From contig JAUYES010000315.1 of the NCBI GenBank assembly GCA_030691225.1, positions 1 to 5,939 of the forward strand: DNA of 5,939 nucleotides. The letters are read 5' to 3'. Of the stretch, positions 1-5,939 are shown piece by piece. How positions within the stretch are numbered: position 1 is the first letter of the stretch; the number at the start of each line of letters is the position of its first letter. Under the pieces are notes generated by a model that saw nothing but the letters and a program-made list of their open reading frames with translations, did not search any database and was not told the DNA's origin. Position numbers and translations under genes: made by a program. The stretch is from Holophaga sp. Lineage in GTDB: Bacteria; Acidobacteriota; Holophagae; Holophagales; Holophagaceae.

Positions 1-51
1 CGGAGCATGGGTTTTTTTCAGAAAAGGACTTTTCCTTCTATCGGCCGGGTT
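1..51. other. Short sequence downstream of the thiolase stop, no gene recognised
   Basis: This AT-richer end of the window follows the thiolase TAA on the minus strand. It contains a weak hairpin on that strand, with arms at 39-33 and 28-22 (seven pairs including one G-T wobble, four-base loop). The hairpin's own right arm is T-rich, but it is followed by an A run rather than a T run. It is a poor intrinsic terminator at best, and the window ends too soon to tell whether the operon continues. Confidence 0.3.
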
Positions 52-1191
52 TTAAAAAACCTCCAATAAAAGCGCTTGCCCAATTCCGCCACCGATTCCC
101 AGAGTCGCAATACCCAAACCCCCGCCGCGTGCGCGGAGCTGGTGGATGAGGGTGACGAGGATTCTTGCCCCGCTGGCGCCAATGGGATGTCCCAGACTGA
201 TGCCGCCACCTACGGCATTCAGGCGGTCCATGGGCAGCCCCAGTTGCCGAGCACAGCAAACGACTTGAGCCCCGAAGGCCTCGTTGAGCTCCCACAGGGC
301 GATGTCTTCTACGGACCGGGATGTTTCGGCTAGCAGCGCACGCACTGCCAAAACTGGGCCTTCGCCCATGTCCATGGGGTTTAACCCAACCTCAGACCAA
401 CCGAGAATCCGGGCGAGGGGGCGATGGCCTAGGGCTTGGTCCTGTCGGCCGATCAGCACGGCTGCGGCGCCATCGGAGAGGGCACTGGCATTGCCAGCCG
501 TCACTTGGCCTGTGGGTTCAAAGACCGGCGGTAGGGCAGCAAGGGTCGCCAAGGTGTCTTTGGGGCGGATGCATTCGTCGTGGTTCAACTTTGGGTGAAT
601 GAGTAATTCGGCTGAAAAATCGGCTCTCGCGGCGCGCTGATGGCTTTCCAGGGCATAGGCATCGGCCTCAGTCCTGGTAATTCCGCGTTTGGCCACAAGT
701 CGTTCGATGGTTTCTCCCATCAGTAGGCCCGTCAGTGGGCAACGCAGGCCATCCTGGTGCATGACATCGGGTAATTGGGCGTGACCGAAACCGAGGCCCC
801 AGCGCAATGCCGGGGCCAAATGGGGTGTATCCGACATCGCCTCGCTGCCGCCCGCCAGGATGGGGAAGGGAAAGCCTAGGCTGAGGGCTTGGCCAGCCAG
901 AAAAACGGCTTCCAGCGAAGAGGCGCAAGCCATATTCAGGGTGGTACCCAGGCATTCGATGCCGAGTTCGGCCTTGATGGCGATGGTGCGGGCGGGGTTC
1001 ATGCCTTGGGTATGGGAACGGGCCATGCCCCAATAAATTCGTCCGGGTCGGGGCAGGGAGCGATCCGACATCAGCTCCTTAACGGCGGCTACCCCGAGGC
1101 GAACGGCACCTTCCCCGGCCAAGGCCCCACCGAAGCGTCCTTGGGGCAGACGGCCGGCGGCTAGCACGTAAAGTTCTCCCAAGGGCATCAT
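52..1191 (-). CDS. Thiolase family protein (acetyl-CoA acyltransferase-like) lacking the CxG cysteine
   Basis: This is a 379-residue cytoplasmic thiolase; the family cleaves 3-ketoacyl-CoA or condenses two acyl-CoAs, and its usual length is 380-400. Visible family landmarks are GRFGG near residue 18, the nucleophile Cys89 in NMACASS, GGSEAMS at 114-120, MGETIE at 159-164, GQVTAGNAS followed by DGAAAV at 228-245, NEAF at 303-306 and GHPIGASGAR around His335. The second active-site cysteine, normally in a TLCIGGG context, is Gly365 here (codon GGA), so the usual acid/base is missing. I chose the ATG at 1191 because a GGAGAG Shine-Dalgarno lies six bases upstream and the ATG overlaps the TGA of the preceding gene. 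A TTG at 1221 would add ten residues but has no comparable ribosome site. Membership of the thiolase fold is certain; substrate and catalytic competence are not. It could be a degradative thiolase, an altered condensing enzyme, or inactive. Confidence 0.93.
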   Translation of the reverse strand: MMPLGELYVLAAGRLPQGRFGGALAGEGAVRLGVAAVKELMSDRSLPRPGRIYWGMARSHTQGMNPARTIAIKAELGIECLGTTLNMACASSLEAVFLAGQALSLGFPFPILAGGSEAMSDTPHLAPALRWGLGFGHAQLPDVMHQDGLRCPLTGLLMGETIERLVAKRGITRTEADAYALESHQRAARADFSAELLIHPKLNHDECIRPKDTLATLAALPPVFEPTGQVTAGNASALSDGAAAVLIGRQDQALGHRPLARILGWSEVGLNPMDMGEGPVLAVRALLAETSRSVEDIALWELNEAFGAQVVCCARQLGLPMDRLNAVGGGISLGHPIGASGARILVTLIHQLRARGGGLGIATLGIGGGIGQALLLEVF

Positions 1192-1886
1192 GGCGTGCTC
1201 TCCGGGTTTGGGCTGAGCCAATCTTCAGGAGTGGGTTCCCGAGGGCCCAGCAGGGTATCCGGTGGGAACCAAACATCCAAAAGGGCCTTGTGGCGGGCTA
1301 TGTATTCCCGACTCCAAAAAGAAACTTGACTCATCCAGGGCATGTGTTCGGTGGGGGCCGCGACTCCCCAGGCCTCGAGCCCCAGGCTTTGGGCAATGAA
1401 AATGGCACGGGGCAAATGAAAATCCGAAGTCACGATGATGACTCGGCGCAATCCAAAAACGACATAAGCTCGGCGAAGGCTATCGTAGGTGCGGCGTCCC
1501 GCAAAATCCTCCACGATACGGTTCGGCGGGACGCCTTGTCGTAAAAGCCATTTCCGCATGGCTTGAGGTTCGTTGTAATAGGGGCTGCGGTTATCTCCCG
1601 AAACGAGGAACCAGCGAACGTGGCCCGAATGGAATAGATCCAGGGCCGATTGAAGGCGGCGCTGAAGAACCTGAGTTGGCTCTCGGTCGGGGAGTACGCC
1701 TGCACCCAAGATCAAGGCTGGCATGTCATGGACCCGCAAATCGGCTGGGGTCAGAATTCGCCCTTTGGCGTGAGAAGGGAACCTTCCCACGGTCCAAAGC
1801 AGATCCCCGATGAGGAGCAGGCTCACGGTGATCAAGATTCGGCGCCGGGGTCCCCCGGCAAGACTCGTCAAGGCAGATAAGCGCAT
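1188..1886 (-). CDS. SanA/YdcF-family (DUF218) membrane-anchored envelope protein
   Basis: This is a 232-residue protein with one hydrophobic N-terminal segment at about residues 17-33, preceded by arginines, so it is probably a single-pass inner-membrane protein with the domain outside the cytoplasm. The DUF218 signature runs in order: PALILGAGV (56-64), RRLQSALDLFHSG (76-88), LVSGDN (94-99), YNEPQAM (104-110), GVPPNRI (118-124), DFAGRRTYDS (127-136), VTSDFHLPRA (152-161), and the C-terminal REYIARHKALLD (193-204) followed by LGPREPTP. The NEP-x-x-M segment, the GRRT-x-DS block and the LGP-x-x-PTP end resemble E. coli SanA more than YdcF. SanA is known to affect envelope permeability to vancomycin at high temperature, but its biochemical activity is unsettled. 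The ATG at 1886 is the first possible start, since an in-frame TAA lies just upstream at 1895-1893. No good Shine-Dalgarno is visible; AAGGG lies about 16 bases away. The stop overlaps the thiolase start. Confidence 0.9.
   Translation of the reverse strand: MRLSALTSLAGGPRRRILITVSLLLIGDLLWTVGRFPSHAKGRILTPADLRVHDMPALILGAGVLPDREPTQVLQRRLQSALDLFHSGHVRWFLVSGDNRSPYYNEPQAMRKWLLRQGVPPNRIVEDFAGRRTYDSLRRAYVVFGLRRVIIVTSDFHLPRAIFIAQSLGLEAWGVAAPTEHMPWMSQVSFWSREYIARHKALLDVWFPPDTLLGPREPTPEDWLSPNPESTP
1198..1203 (-). promoter_or_regulatory. Ribosome binding site of the thiolase gene
   Basis: On the minus strand GGAGAG ends six bases before the ATG at 1191. It lies inside the last codons of the SanA-like gene. 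It decides between the ATG at 1191 and the in-frame TTG at 1221, which lacks a comparable site. With the ATGA stop/start overlap it indicates translational coupling. Confidence 0.75.
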
Positions 1887-1909
1887 CGTGAGTTAGCATA
1901 GACCCTTAC

Positions 1910-1929
1910 CCCACCGGGTCCCACCGGGA
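1910..1929 (+). repeat. Two tandem copies of a 10-base unit (CCCACCGGG plus one base)
   Basis: The nine-base core CCCACCGGG occurs at 1910-1918 and again at 1920-1928, a period of ten bases, with T after the first copy and A after the second. The second copy's GGGA, with the next G, forms the Shine-Dalgarno of the 1940 gene. Each core can fold back weakly (CCC against GGG) and GGG at 1916-1918 can pair with CCC at 1920-1922, so alternative small RNA structures could cover or expose the ribosome site. A ten-base period would also suit a protein binding one face of the helix. Function is unknown. Confidence 0.6.
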
Positions 1930-1930
1930 G
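1926..1930 (+). promoter_or_regulatory. Ribosome binding site of the exported CehA/McbA-like gene
   Basis: GGGAG lies nine bases before the ATG at 1940. It supports that start over the in-frame ATG at 1976, which has only a pyrimidine-rich sequence ahead of it. Confidence 0.65.
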
Positions 1931-1939
1931 CATCGACTA

Positions 1940-4900
1940 ATGAAGCAACATGTACCTTTGATCTCAACTTTCCCCATGTCCTGCCGGGTTTACCGGCATC
2001 CGTGGCGGGCCGCCTTGCCCATGGCACTGATTGCCATGTCGGGAGTTGGCTGTTACCGAGCCTCTGGAATCCAGAGACCTGATGCCGTTGCCGTTGAAAT
2101 TCCCTCCGTTGGTGGGGATCGGACCCAAGGGCTCAAGGCAGAAGCCGCTCCTGGGGACTATTACCTGGGTAACGATTTGATGGAACTTGCCATCGATGGA
2201 ACCCCCTTTGGTCAACGAGGAGCCGTTGCGGGTGCTGTGTCGGGCGGGAGCATCATTGATGCCAGCCTGGTCGAGCTCGATCAGAACTACAAACGGGTCT
2301 CTCCCCCCATGGATATGTTGGAGAGGCTTAGCCCGGTCTTGAATCAGGATCCTTCCATCAGTTTGGTATTTGATCAGTACAAGCCCGTCAACACGGAATC
2401 CCGTTGCCGTATCGAGATGACGGGTTATGTCCACGATCCCGCCCACAAGCTTGCGGGTGCAACCTGGGATTCTCTGGGGCGAGTCCAGGGATTAGCTGTT
2501 TCCCACTCGGTATCGTTGGAAAAGCAGGGACGCTTTTTCCTTCTTGAAACCAAGGTTGTAAACAATTCGAACGTCACGCTTCCGGTGCAAAACATCGGCG
2601 ATTTCCTCTTTCAGAAAACGGCGGGTTTTCGTTTCAATGTCCCGGCTACCGAGGATATGGCGGGTGCACTGCTGACCAACTGGGGTGTCGAGATTCCCGC
2701 TGCGGGTCCCGGCACAGTCTTTGGCTTGCCTTTTCAGGCCGTCAAAGCTGGGATGGTGGCCTTCATGGGTGTGGAGCCTTCGGGTTCCACCGAGGATATT
2801 CATTCCACCCTCGGCATTCTGCCCATGGATTCGGATTCGCTGGTTGTGACCTCAGATCCTCAGCAGGCCTTCAATCAGACTCGTCCGCTAGCTCCCCAGC
2901 GCCTGATCGCCGGATCCTTGCCTGTCGCAAGCCTGGCCCCAGGCGCCAGCCTTGGGCACATCCGCCGACTGTATGTAGTGGGGGGTAGCTCTGTCGCGAG
3001 CAGTCTTCCCAATCAGGCAACGGGAATTTTTAACCAAATGGCCGTGGACCGGATGACCCTCCAAGCCACGGAATTTGGCGCGTTCAGTTTTCAACCGTCG
3101 GGCACAGCTGTTCGGCAAGGGCCGTGGCCTGCGGAATTCAGAATTGAACGAAAAATGAATGCCACGGATTGGAAATTGGAAAGGCTCGAATGGATGGAGC
3201 CCTTCGCCAATACCCCCGGTCAGGGCTCTACGGCAGCTGGTCCGATCGTGGCAATGAATCTACCGGTAGGCACCTATCGGATGGTGATTCAAAATGGCCA
3301 ACCGAATCCATTCAATAAAACCGTGATGGAAACGCTGGTGAATTCTTCCAGCACGGAGAGCCCCAACCTGGCGACTCCTTTTGCCATCAAGGCGAAGACC
3401 TGGTTAACCAGCAACGATTCCGCAAACTACCTCTGTCCCGAGCGTTCAAATGTGTTGAGTACTGCGGGGTCCCCGTACTCATACCGTGCCTTGCCGCATT
3501 ATTTCATCTCCAGGCGCACGGATGGCACCCCTACTTCTGTTCAGCCCATTCGCATCACCTTGTTTGGAAAGGATGCTGCGCCGGATCCTTCCACAAAACG
3601 CGTGCTTTCCCTCGGGGCCACGTATAGCGCCGTGGAGCGAGGAATTACTACGCTTTGGATGGATAGTATGGGCATCACCCAGGCTCCCAATACAGGCGTA
3701 TTTGGATTTCAGGCCGGGAACCAAGTATTTGCCGCTTCGCTACCTTCTAGCAGTCCTGCCGCATTTTGGCTTGGGAGCGGGGAATATCATGCCTTTGGCA
3801 CTCGAGGGCCGCTAGCTCCCCTTGAGAGTCAGTCGATCTCTGCATTTAATGGTCAGGGCGCTATCTATCACGTCTTTACCTTTTTACCGAGCACCCTACC
3901 TACTGGCTGGACTAGCTTCGATCTACCTGGAGCATCACTCGCCACGACGGGTGGGATTCTGCCGGTGGAAAAACTGGCTTCTGCCTTGGCCGAAGGTGTG
4001 GAGGTTGTTGGGCTCACGGAGACGGATCGTCTGACGAATGCCGCGGCGATTGCCAAGGATTTTCGAGCGGAATTTCTCAGCTACCTGCTGACGGATGACG
4101 ATCGAACACCTATCGGTTCGGCGCCCATCGTCATGGGGGCGCGGAGTGCCAACCTGCCTGCTACCGCAGCGCATTCTGCCTTTGGTTCGGCTACCGCCCT
4201 GTTCACCCCCACACCTCGCCAAGAACGCGCGGGTGGTGCGCGCAATAGCAGTGATTGGACCCTGGCTGATTTCCTGGCCCAGGCCGAAGGACAATTCAAC
4301 ATCGTTCACCGTCCGCGTGGCCCCCAAGGGTTGTTCGTTGCGCAGAGCTTCAACCGGACCGTGCCTCTTGGGCAGGGTGCGAACGCTTGGTGGAGTGCCA
4401 CGGGTTCACTGGCCAATGGCAAGACCCATGGCGCATTCGATGCTCTGGAATTGCTGCGCGCGGAATATTCCGATGCTAACGGCCAGGCTTTGAGTCTTTT
4501 GAATGGCGCCAATGCCACCGCCTGGTTCACGGAGTTTCTGGCCGTGCGGGAGGATTGGTTCGCCCTGTTGAAACAACAAAGTCCTACGAACTTCACGAAG
4601 GCACTGGGGCTGTCGGCCGCCAAGTTCAGCCTGGATACTCCTGTGGGACTGGCTCGGACGTATCTGAAGAGCACCGGGTTCACTCAAGATGATTCTTCAC
4701 CCATTCTTCAAGCCCTTCAATCGGGTGCGGCCGTGGCTTCTACGGGTCCATTGTTGGATGTGACGATTACGCCCGGAACCGGCACCACGGCCTATGGGCC
4801 AGGGTCGCTCGTTCCCGGCCCAGCGGCCAGTTGGAAGCTGAGCATCAAGCTCTGGGCATCTGCTTGGGTTCCCGTGGATGAGGTGCGAGTTGTCGTCAAT

Positions 4901-5194
4901 GGCGTTGCGACGGTCATCCCTTTCAACGCGACGTATTTCACGCAGGACCTAACGGATGTACGGTTGTGGACTCTTACCGATGCCGCCTCTCAGGTGTTGA
5001 ACCTTTCTGGCTTGGTTGGCAAGGATGCCTGGGTGGTTGTGGAAGCCGGTGTTGCTCTGGGCCAGACTGGCGTTTATCGGGCTGGTTCGGAATGGAGCCG
5101 GTTGATGCGGGGCATCTATCCCATCGCCGTCACCAATCCGATTTTCGTGAAGGCTAATGCTCCCGGTTCCAGCTACACACCGCCAGGGCTCTGA
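1940..5194 (+). CDS. Large exported CehA/McbA-like protein with an apparently degenerate PHP domain
   Basis: This is a 1084-residue protein with an N-terminal signal: basic residues to Arg23, a hydrophobic stretch at 24-37, and Cys38 in SGVGC, an imperfect lipobox with Gly at -3. Residues 65-370 resemble the N-terminal beta-rich region of large CehA/McbA-type proteins (PGDYYLGNDLMELAID at 71-86, GGSIIDASLV at 102-111). A beta-sandwich-like part with LPVGTYR (441-447) follows. The PHP-like core starts at GWTSFDLPGAS (656-666) and continues through EGVEVVGLTETD (685-696), IVHRPRGPQGLF (788-799) and FDALEL (833-838). The C-terminal family marks are STGPLLDVTI (934-943), WVPVDEVRVVVNG (976-988) and TNPIFV (1065-1070). 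From my knowledge of the family, active members have DxHxHS, TDHN and a GNSDSH-like motif. Here these read DLPGAS, TETD and GLSAAKF, so the metal site is probably lost. The reading frame is open throughout, so it is not an obvious pseudogene. It likely acts in the envelope or periplasm; substrate unknown. dnaB starts five bases downstream. Confidence 0.72.
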   Translation: MKQHVPLISTFPMSCRVYRHPWRAALPMALIAMSGVGCYRASGIQRPDAVAVEIPSVGGDRTQGLKAEAAPGDYYLGNDLMELAIDGTPFGQRGAVAGAVSGGSIIDASLVELDQNYKRVSPPMDMLERLSPVLNQDPSISLVFDQYKPVNTESRCRIEMTGYVHDPAHKLAGATWDSLGRVQGLAVSHSVSLEKQGRFFLLETKVVNNSNVTLPVQNIGDFLFQKTAGFRFNVPATEDMAGALLTNWGVEIPAAGPGTVFGLPFQAVKAGMVAFMGVEPSGSTEDIHSTLGILPMDSDSLVVTSDPQQAFNQTRPLAPQRLIAGSLPVASLAPGASLGHIRRLYVVGGSSVASSLPNQATGIFNQMAVDRMTLQATEFGAFSFQPSGTAVRQGPWPAEFRIERKMNATDWKLERLEWMEPFANTPGQGSTAAGPIVAMNLPVGTYRMVIQNGQPNPFNKTVMETLVNSSSTESPNLATPFAIKAKTWLTSNDSANYLCPERSNVLSTAGSPYSYRALPHYFISRRTDGTPTSVQPIRITLFGKDAAPDPSTKRVLSLGATYSAVERGITTLWMDSMGITQAPNTGVFGFQAGNQVFAASLPSSSPAAFWLGSGEYHAFGTRGPLAPLESQSISAFNGQGAIYHVFTFLPSTLPTGWTSFDLPGASLATTGGILPVEKLASALAEGVEVVGLTETDRLTNAAAIAKDFRAEFLSYLLTDDDRTPIGSAPIVMGARSANLPATAAHSAFGSATALFTPTPRQERAGGARNSSDWTLADFLAQAEGQFNIVHRPRGPQGLFVAQSFNRTVPLGQGANAWWSATGSLANGKTHGAFDALELLRAEYSDANGQALSLLNGANATAWFTEFLAVREDWFALLKQQSPTNFTKALGLSAAKFSLDTPVGLARTYLKSTGFTQDDSSPILQALQSGAAVASTGPLLDVTITPGTGTTAYGPGSLVPGPAASWKLSIKLWASAWVPVDEVRVVVNGVATVIPFNATYFTQDLTDVRLWTLTDAASQVLNLSGLVGKDAWVVVEAGVALGQTGVYRAGSEWSRLMRGIYPIAVTNPIFVKANAPGSSYTPPGL

Positions 5195-5199
5195 GCGTT

Positions 5200-5939
5200 A
5201 TGGCGGAATGGCTCCCAGAACGTCTGCCGGAGGACGTAGACGCAGAGCGCGCGTTATTGGCCACCTGCTGCGCGCCGGGGGCCGAGACGGCCGCCTCGGA
5301 AATTGCTTCTCAGCTTACGGAAGATGATTTTGTTCACCCGGCTCACCGAGCCGTCTTCAAGGCCCTGAACACGCTGCTCGAATCCCAGGTGGAGATCAAT
5401 CCTCTCACCTTGAAAGATGCGCTCGATCAAGCCGGTGATTTGGGTCGCGTGGGCGGTTACGCCGGGTTGGTGGAACTGCTTTCGGGTGAAGAAGTTTCGC
5501 GCCCCAGCGTTTTGGCGGATCTCCTGACACGGAAGCGTAAGCTTCGACAGTTGATTCGTTTGGGTGCGCAACTCGTGCGGCAGGCCGCTGAAGAAGAGGC
5601 TCCGCCGGAAAGCTTGGTGGAAAAGGCCGCGCAGGATCTCTTTCGGTTGGCTCAGGGGCGCAGTAAGAAGGGGCTCGAACATGTCGGAGATGTTTCCGAC
5701 GCGGCCATGGAGCGGTTGCTAGATCGTCTGGAAGGCAAAGGCTCTGTGGGCCTCCGCGTGGGCTTCTCGCGACTCGATGCCATTACCCAGGGCTTCCAAC
5801 CCGGCAATTTGATCATCCTGGCGGCTCGTCCAGGCATCGGGAAAACGGCCTTGGCTCTGAACTGGCTGCTGCGTTCCGCCGATAGCCGTCAGCGGGCGCA
5901 CGGAGCCTTCTTTAGCTTGGAAATGTCCAACGAGGAAGT
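5200..5939 (+). CDS. dnaB: Replicative DNA helicase DnaB, 3' end beyond the window
   Basis: The frame is open from the ATG at 5200 to the window edge: 246 complete codons of a protein usually near 450 residues. The N-terminal DnaB domain is at about residues 10-155: DAERALLA (14-21), EDDFVHPAHRAVFKAL (41-56), PLTLKDAL (68-75), VGGYAGLVELL (84-94) and the RKRKLRQLI segment (111-119). The RecA-like motor begins at VGFSRLDAITQGFQPGNLIILAARP (about 187-211), has Walker A ARPGIGKT (209-216) and reaches FSLEMS (238-243). DnaB is the hexameric ring helicase that unwinds the fork and recruits primase. The middle of Walker A reads GI where many DnaBs have SM; this keeps the GKT core. The start lies five bases after the preceding stop and no strong Shine-Dalgarno is present (AGGG about 11 bases upstream), so translation may depend on ribosomes leaving the upstream gene. 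No intein is seen in the visible part; the Walker B and later motifs are outside the window. Confidence 0.96.
   Translation, partial: MAEWLPERLPEDVDAERALLATCCAPGAETAASEIASQLTEDDFVHPAHRAVFKALNTLLESQVEINPLTLKDALDQAGDLGRVGGYAGLVELLSGEEVSRPSVLADLLTRKRKLRQLIRLGAQLVRQAAEEEAPPESLVEKAAQDLFRLAQGRSKKGLEHVGDVSDAAMERLLDRLEGKGSVGLRVGFSRLDAITQGFQPGNLIILAARPGIGKTALALNWLLRSADSRQRAHGAFFSLEMSNEE

Larger units (their letters stand above)
1887..1939. promoter_or_regulatory. Divergent intergenic region between the two gene pairs
   Basis: These 53 bases are the only space between the leftward SanA-like/thiolase pair and the rightward exported-protein/dnaB pair. Promoters for both directions must lie here or reach into the flanking coding ends. 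I could not find a convincing sigma70 -35/-10 pair. On the minus strand TATGCT matches four of six positions of a -10 box but has no -35 partner. The right half is dominated by a tandem 10-base repeat. The regulatory assignment rests on position, not on a recognised motif. Confidence 0.45.

Noticed and set aside
6..8. ATG on the minus strand that could start a gene downstream of the thiolase
   Set aside because: Only three codons remain before the window edge and no ribosome site is well placed.
22..39. Possible intrinsic terminator after the thiolase on the minus strand
   Set aside because: The stem has only two G-C pairs and one wobble, and it is followed by an A run rather than a T run.
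284..602. Plus-strand open frames across the thiolase gene
   Set aside because: The minus-strand frame carries all thiolase motifs; these translations are Arg/Pro/Gly-rich and match no family.
1192..1221. TTG start giving a 389-residue thiolase
   Set aside because: The ATG at 1191 has a good ribosome site and an ATGA overlap; nothing in the extra ten residues looks like a thiolase N-terminus.
1894..1899. TATGCT (minus strand) as a -10 promoter box
   Set aside because: It matches four of six positions but has no plausible -35 element at the right distance.
1964..2446. Long minus-strand open frame opposite the start of the exported-protein gene (and similar ones at 3935-4327 and 4306-4683)
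   Set aside because: They lie wholly inside a well-supported plus-strand gene, have no recognisable domain and have compositions expected of antisense shadows.
2885..3821. Exact 13-base repeat CCGCTAGCTCCCC at 2885-2897 and 3809-3821
   Set aside because: Both copies encode Pro-Leu-Ala-Pro in the same gene with unrelated surroundings; most likely chance plus codon preference rather than a duplicated element.

Overview
The window holds four protein-coding genes in two divergent pairs. It comes from a bacterial chromosome of moderate GC content. There are no RNA genes, insertion sequences, CRISPR repeats or phage modules, so it reads as core or near-core chromosome. The combination of a replicative helicase gene, a thiolase, a SanA/YdcF-like envelope protein and a very large exported CehA/McbA-like protein fits a Gram-negative environmental bacterium. 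Large proteins of that last kind are, from memory, common in lineages such as Acidobacteriota and Myxococcota. The taxonomic guess is weak, because nothing in the window fixes the phylum.

The left part (about 52-1886) is a minus-strand pair. The upstream gene (1886 down to 1188) encodes a membrane-anchored SanA/YdcF (DUF218) protein. Its TGA stop overlaps the ATG of the downstream gene (1191 down to 52), a 379-residue thiolase. The two are joined by a 4-base ATGA overlap and are almost certainly one transcript. The thiolase has the nucleophilic cysteine, the NEAF motif and the GHP histidine, but carries glycine where the second catalytic cysteine (CxG motif) should be.

A 53-base divergent intergenic region (1887-1939) separates the pairs. 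It contains two head-to-tail copies of a 10-base unit, and the second copy supplies the Shine-Dalgarno core of the rightward gene.

The right part is a plus-strand pair. The first gene (1940-5194) encodes a 1084-residue protein with an N-terminal export signal. By motif order it looks like a CehA/McbA-type PHP-domain protein. The flanking family signatures are preserved, but most metal-binding motifs of the PHP core look replaced, so I read it as a probable pseudoenzyme. Five bases after its stop, dnaB (replicative DNA helicase) begins and runs off the right edge of the window. The tight spacing suggests that dnaB expression is tied at least partly to the large exported protein.

The most interesting items are the apparently decayed PHP core inside an otherwise well-kept scaffold, and the thiolase lacking its CxG cysteine. 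No obviously new multi-gene system is visible.
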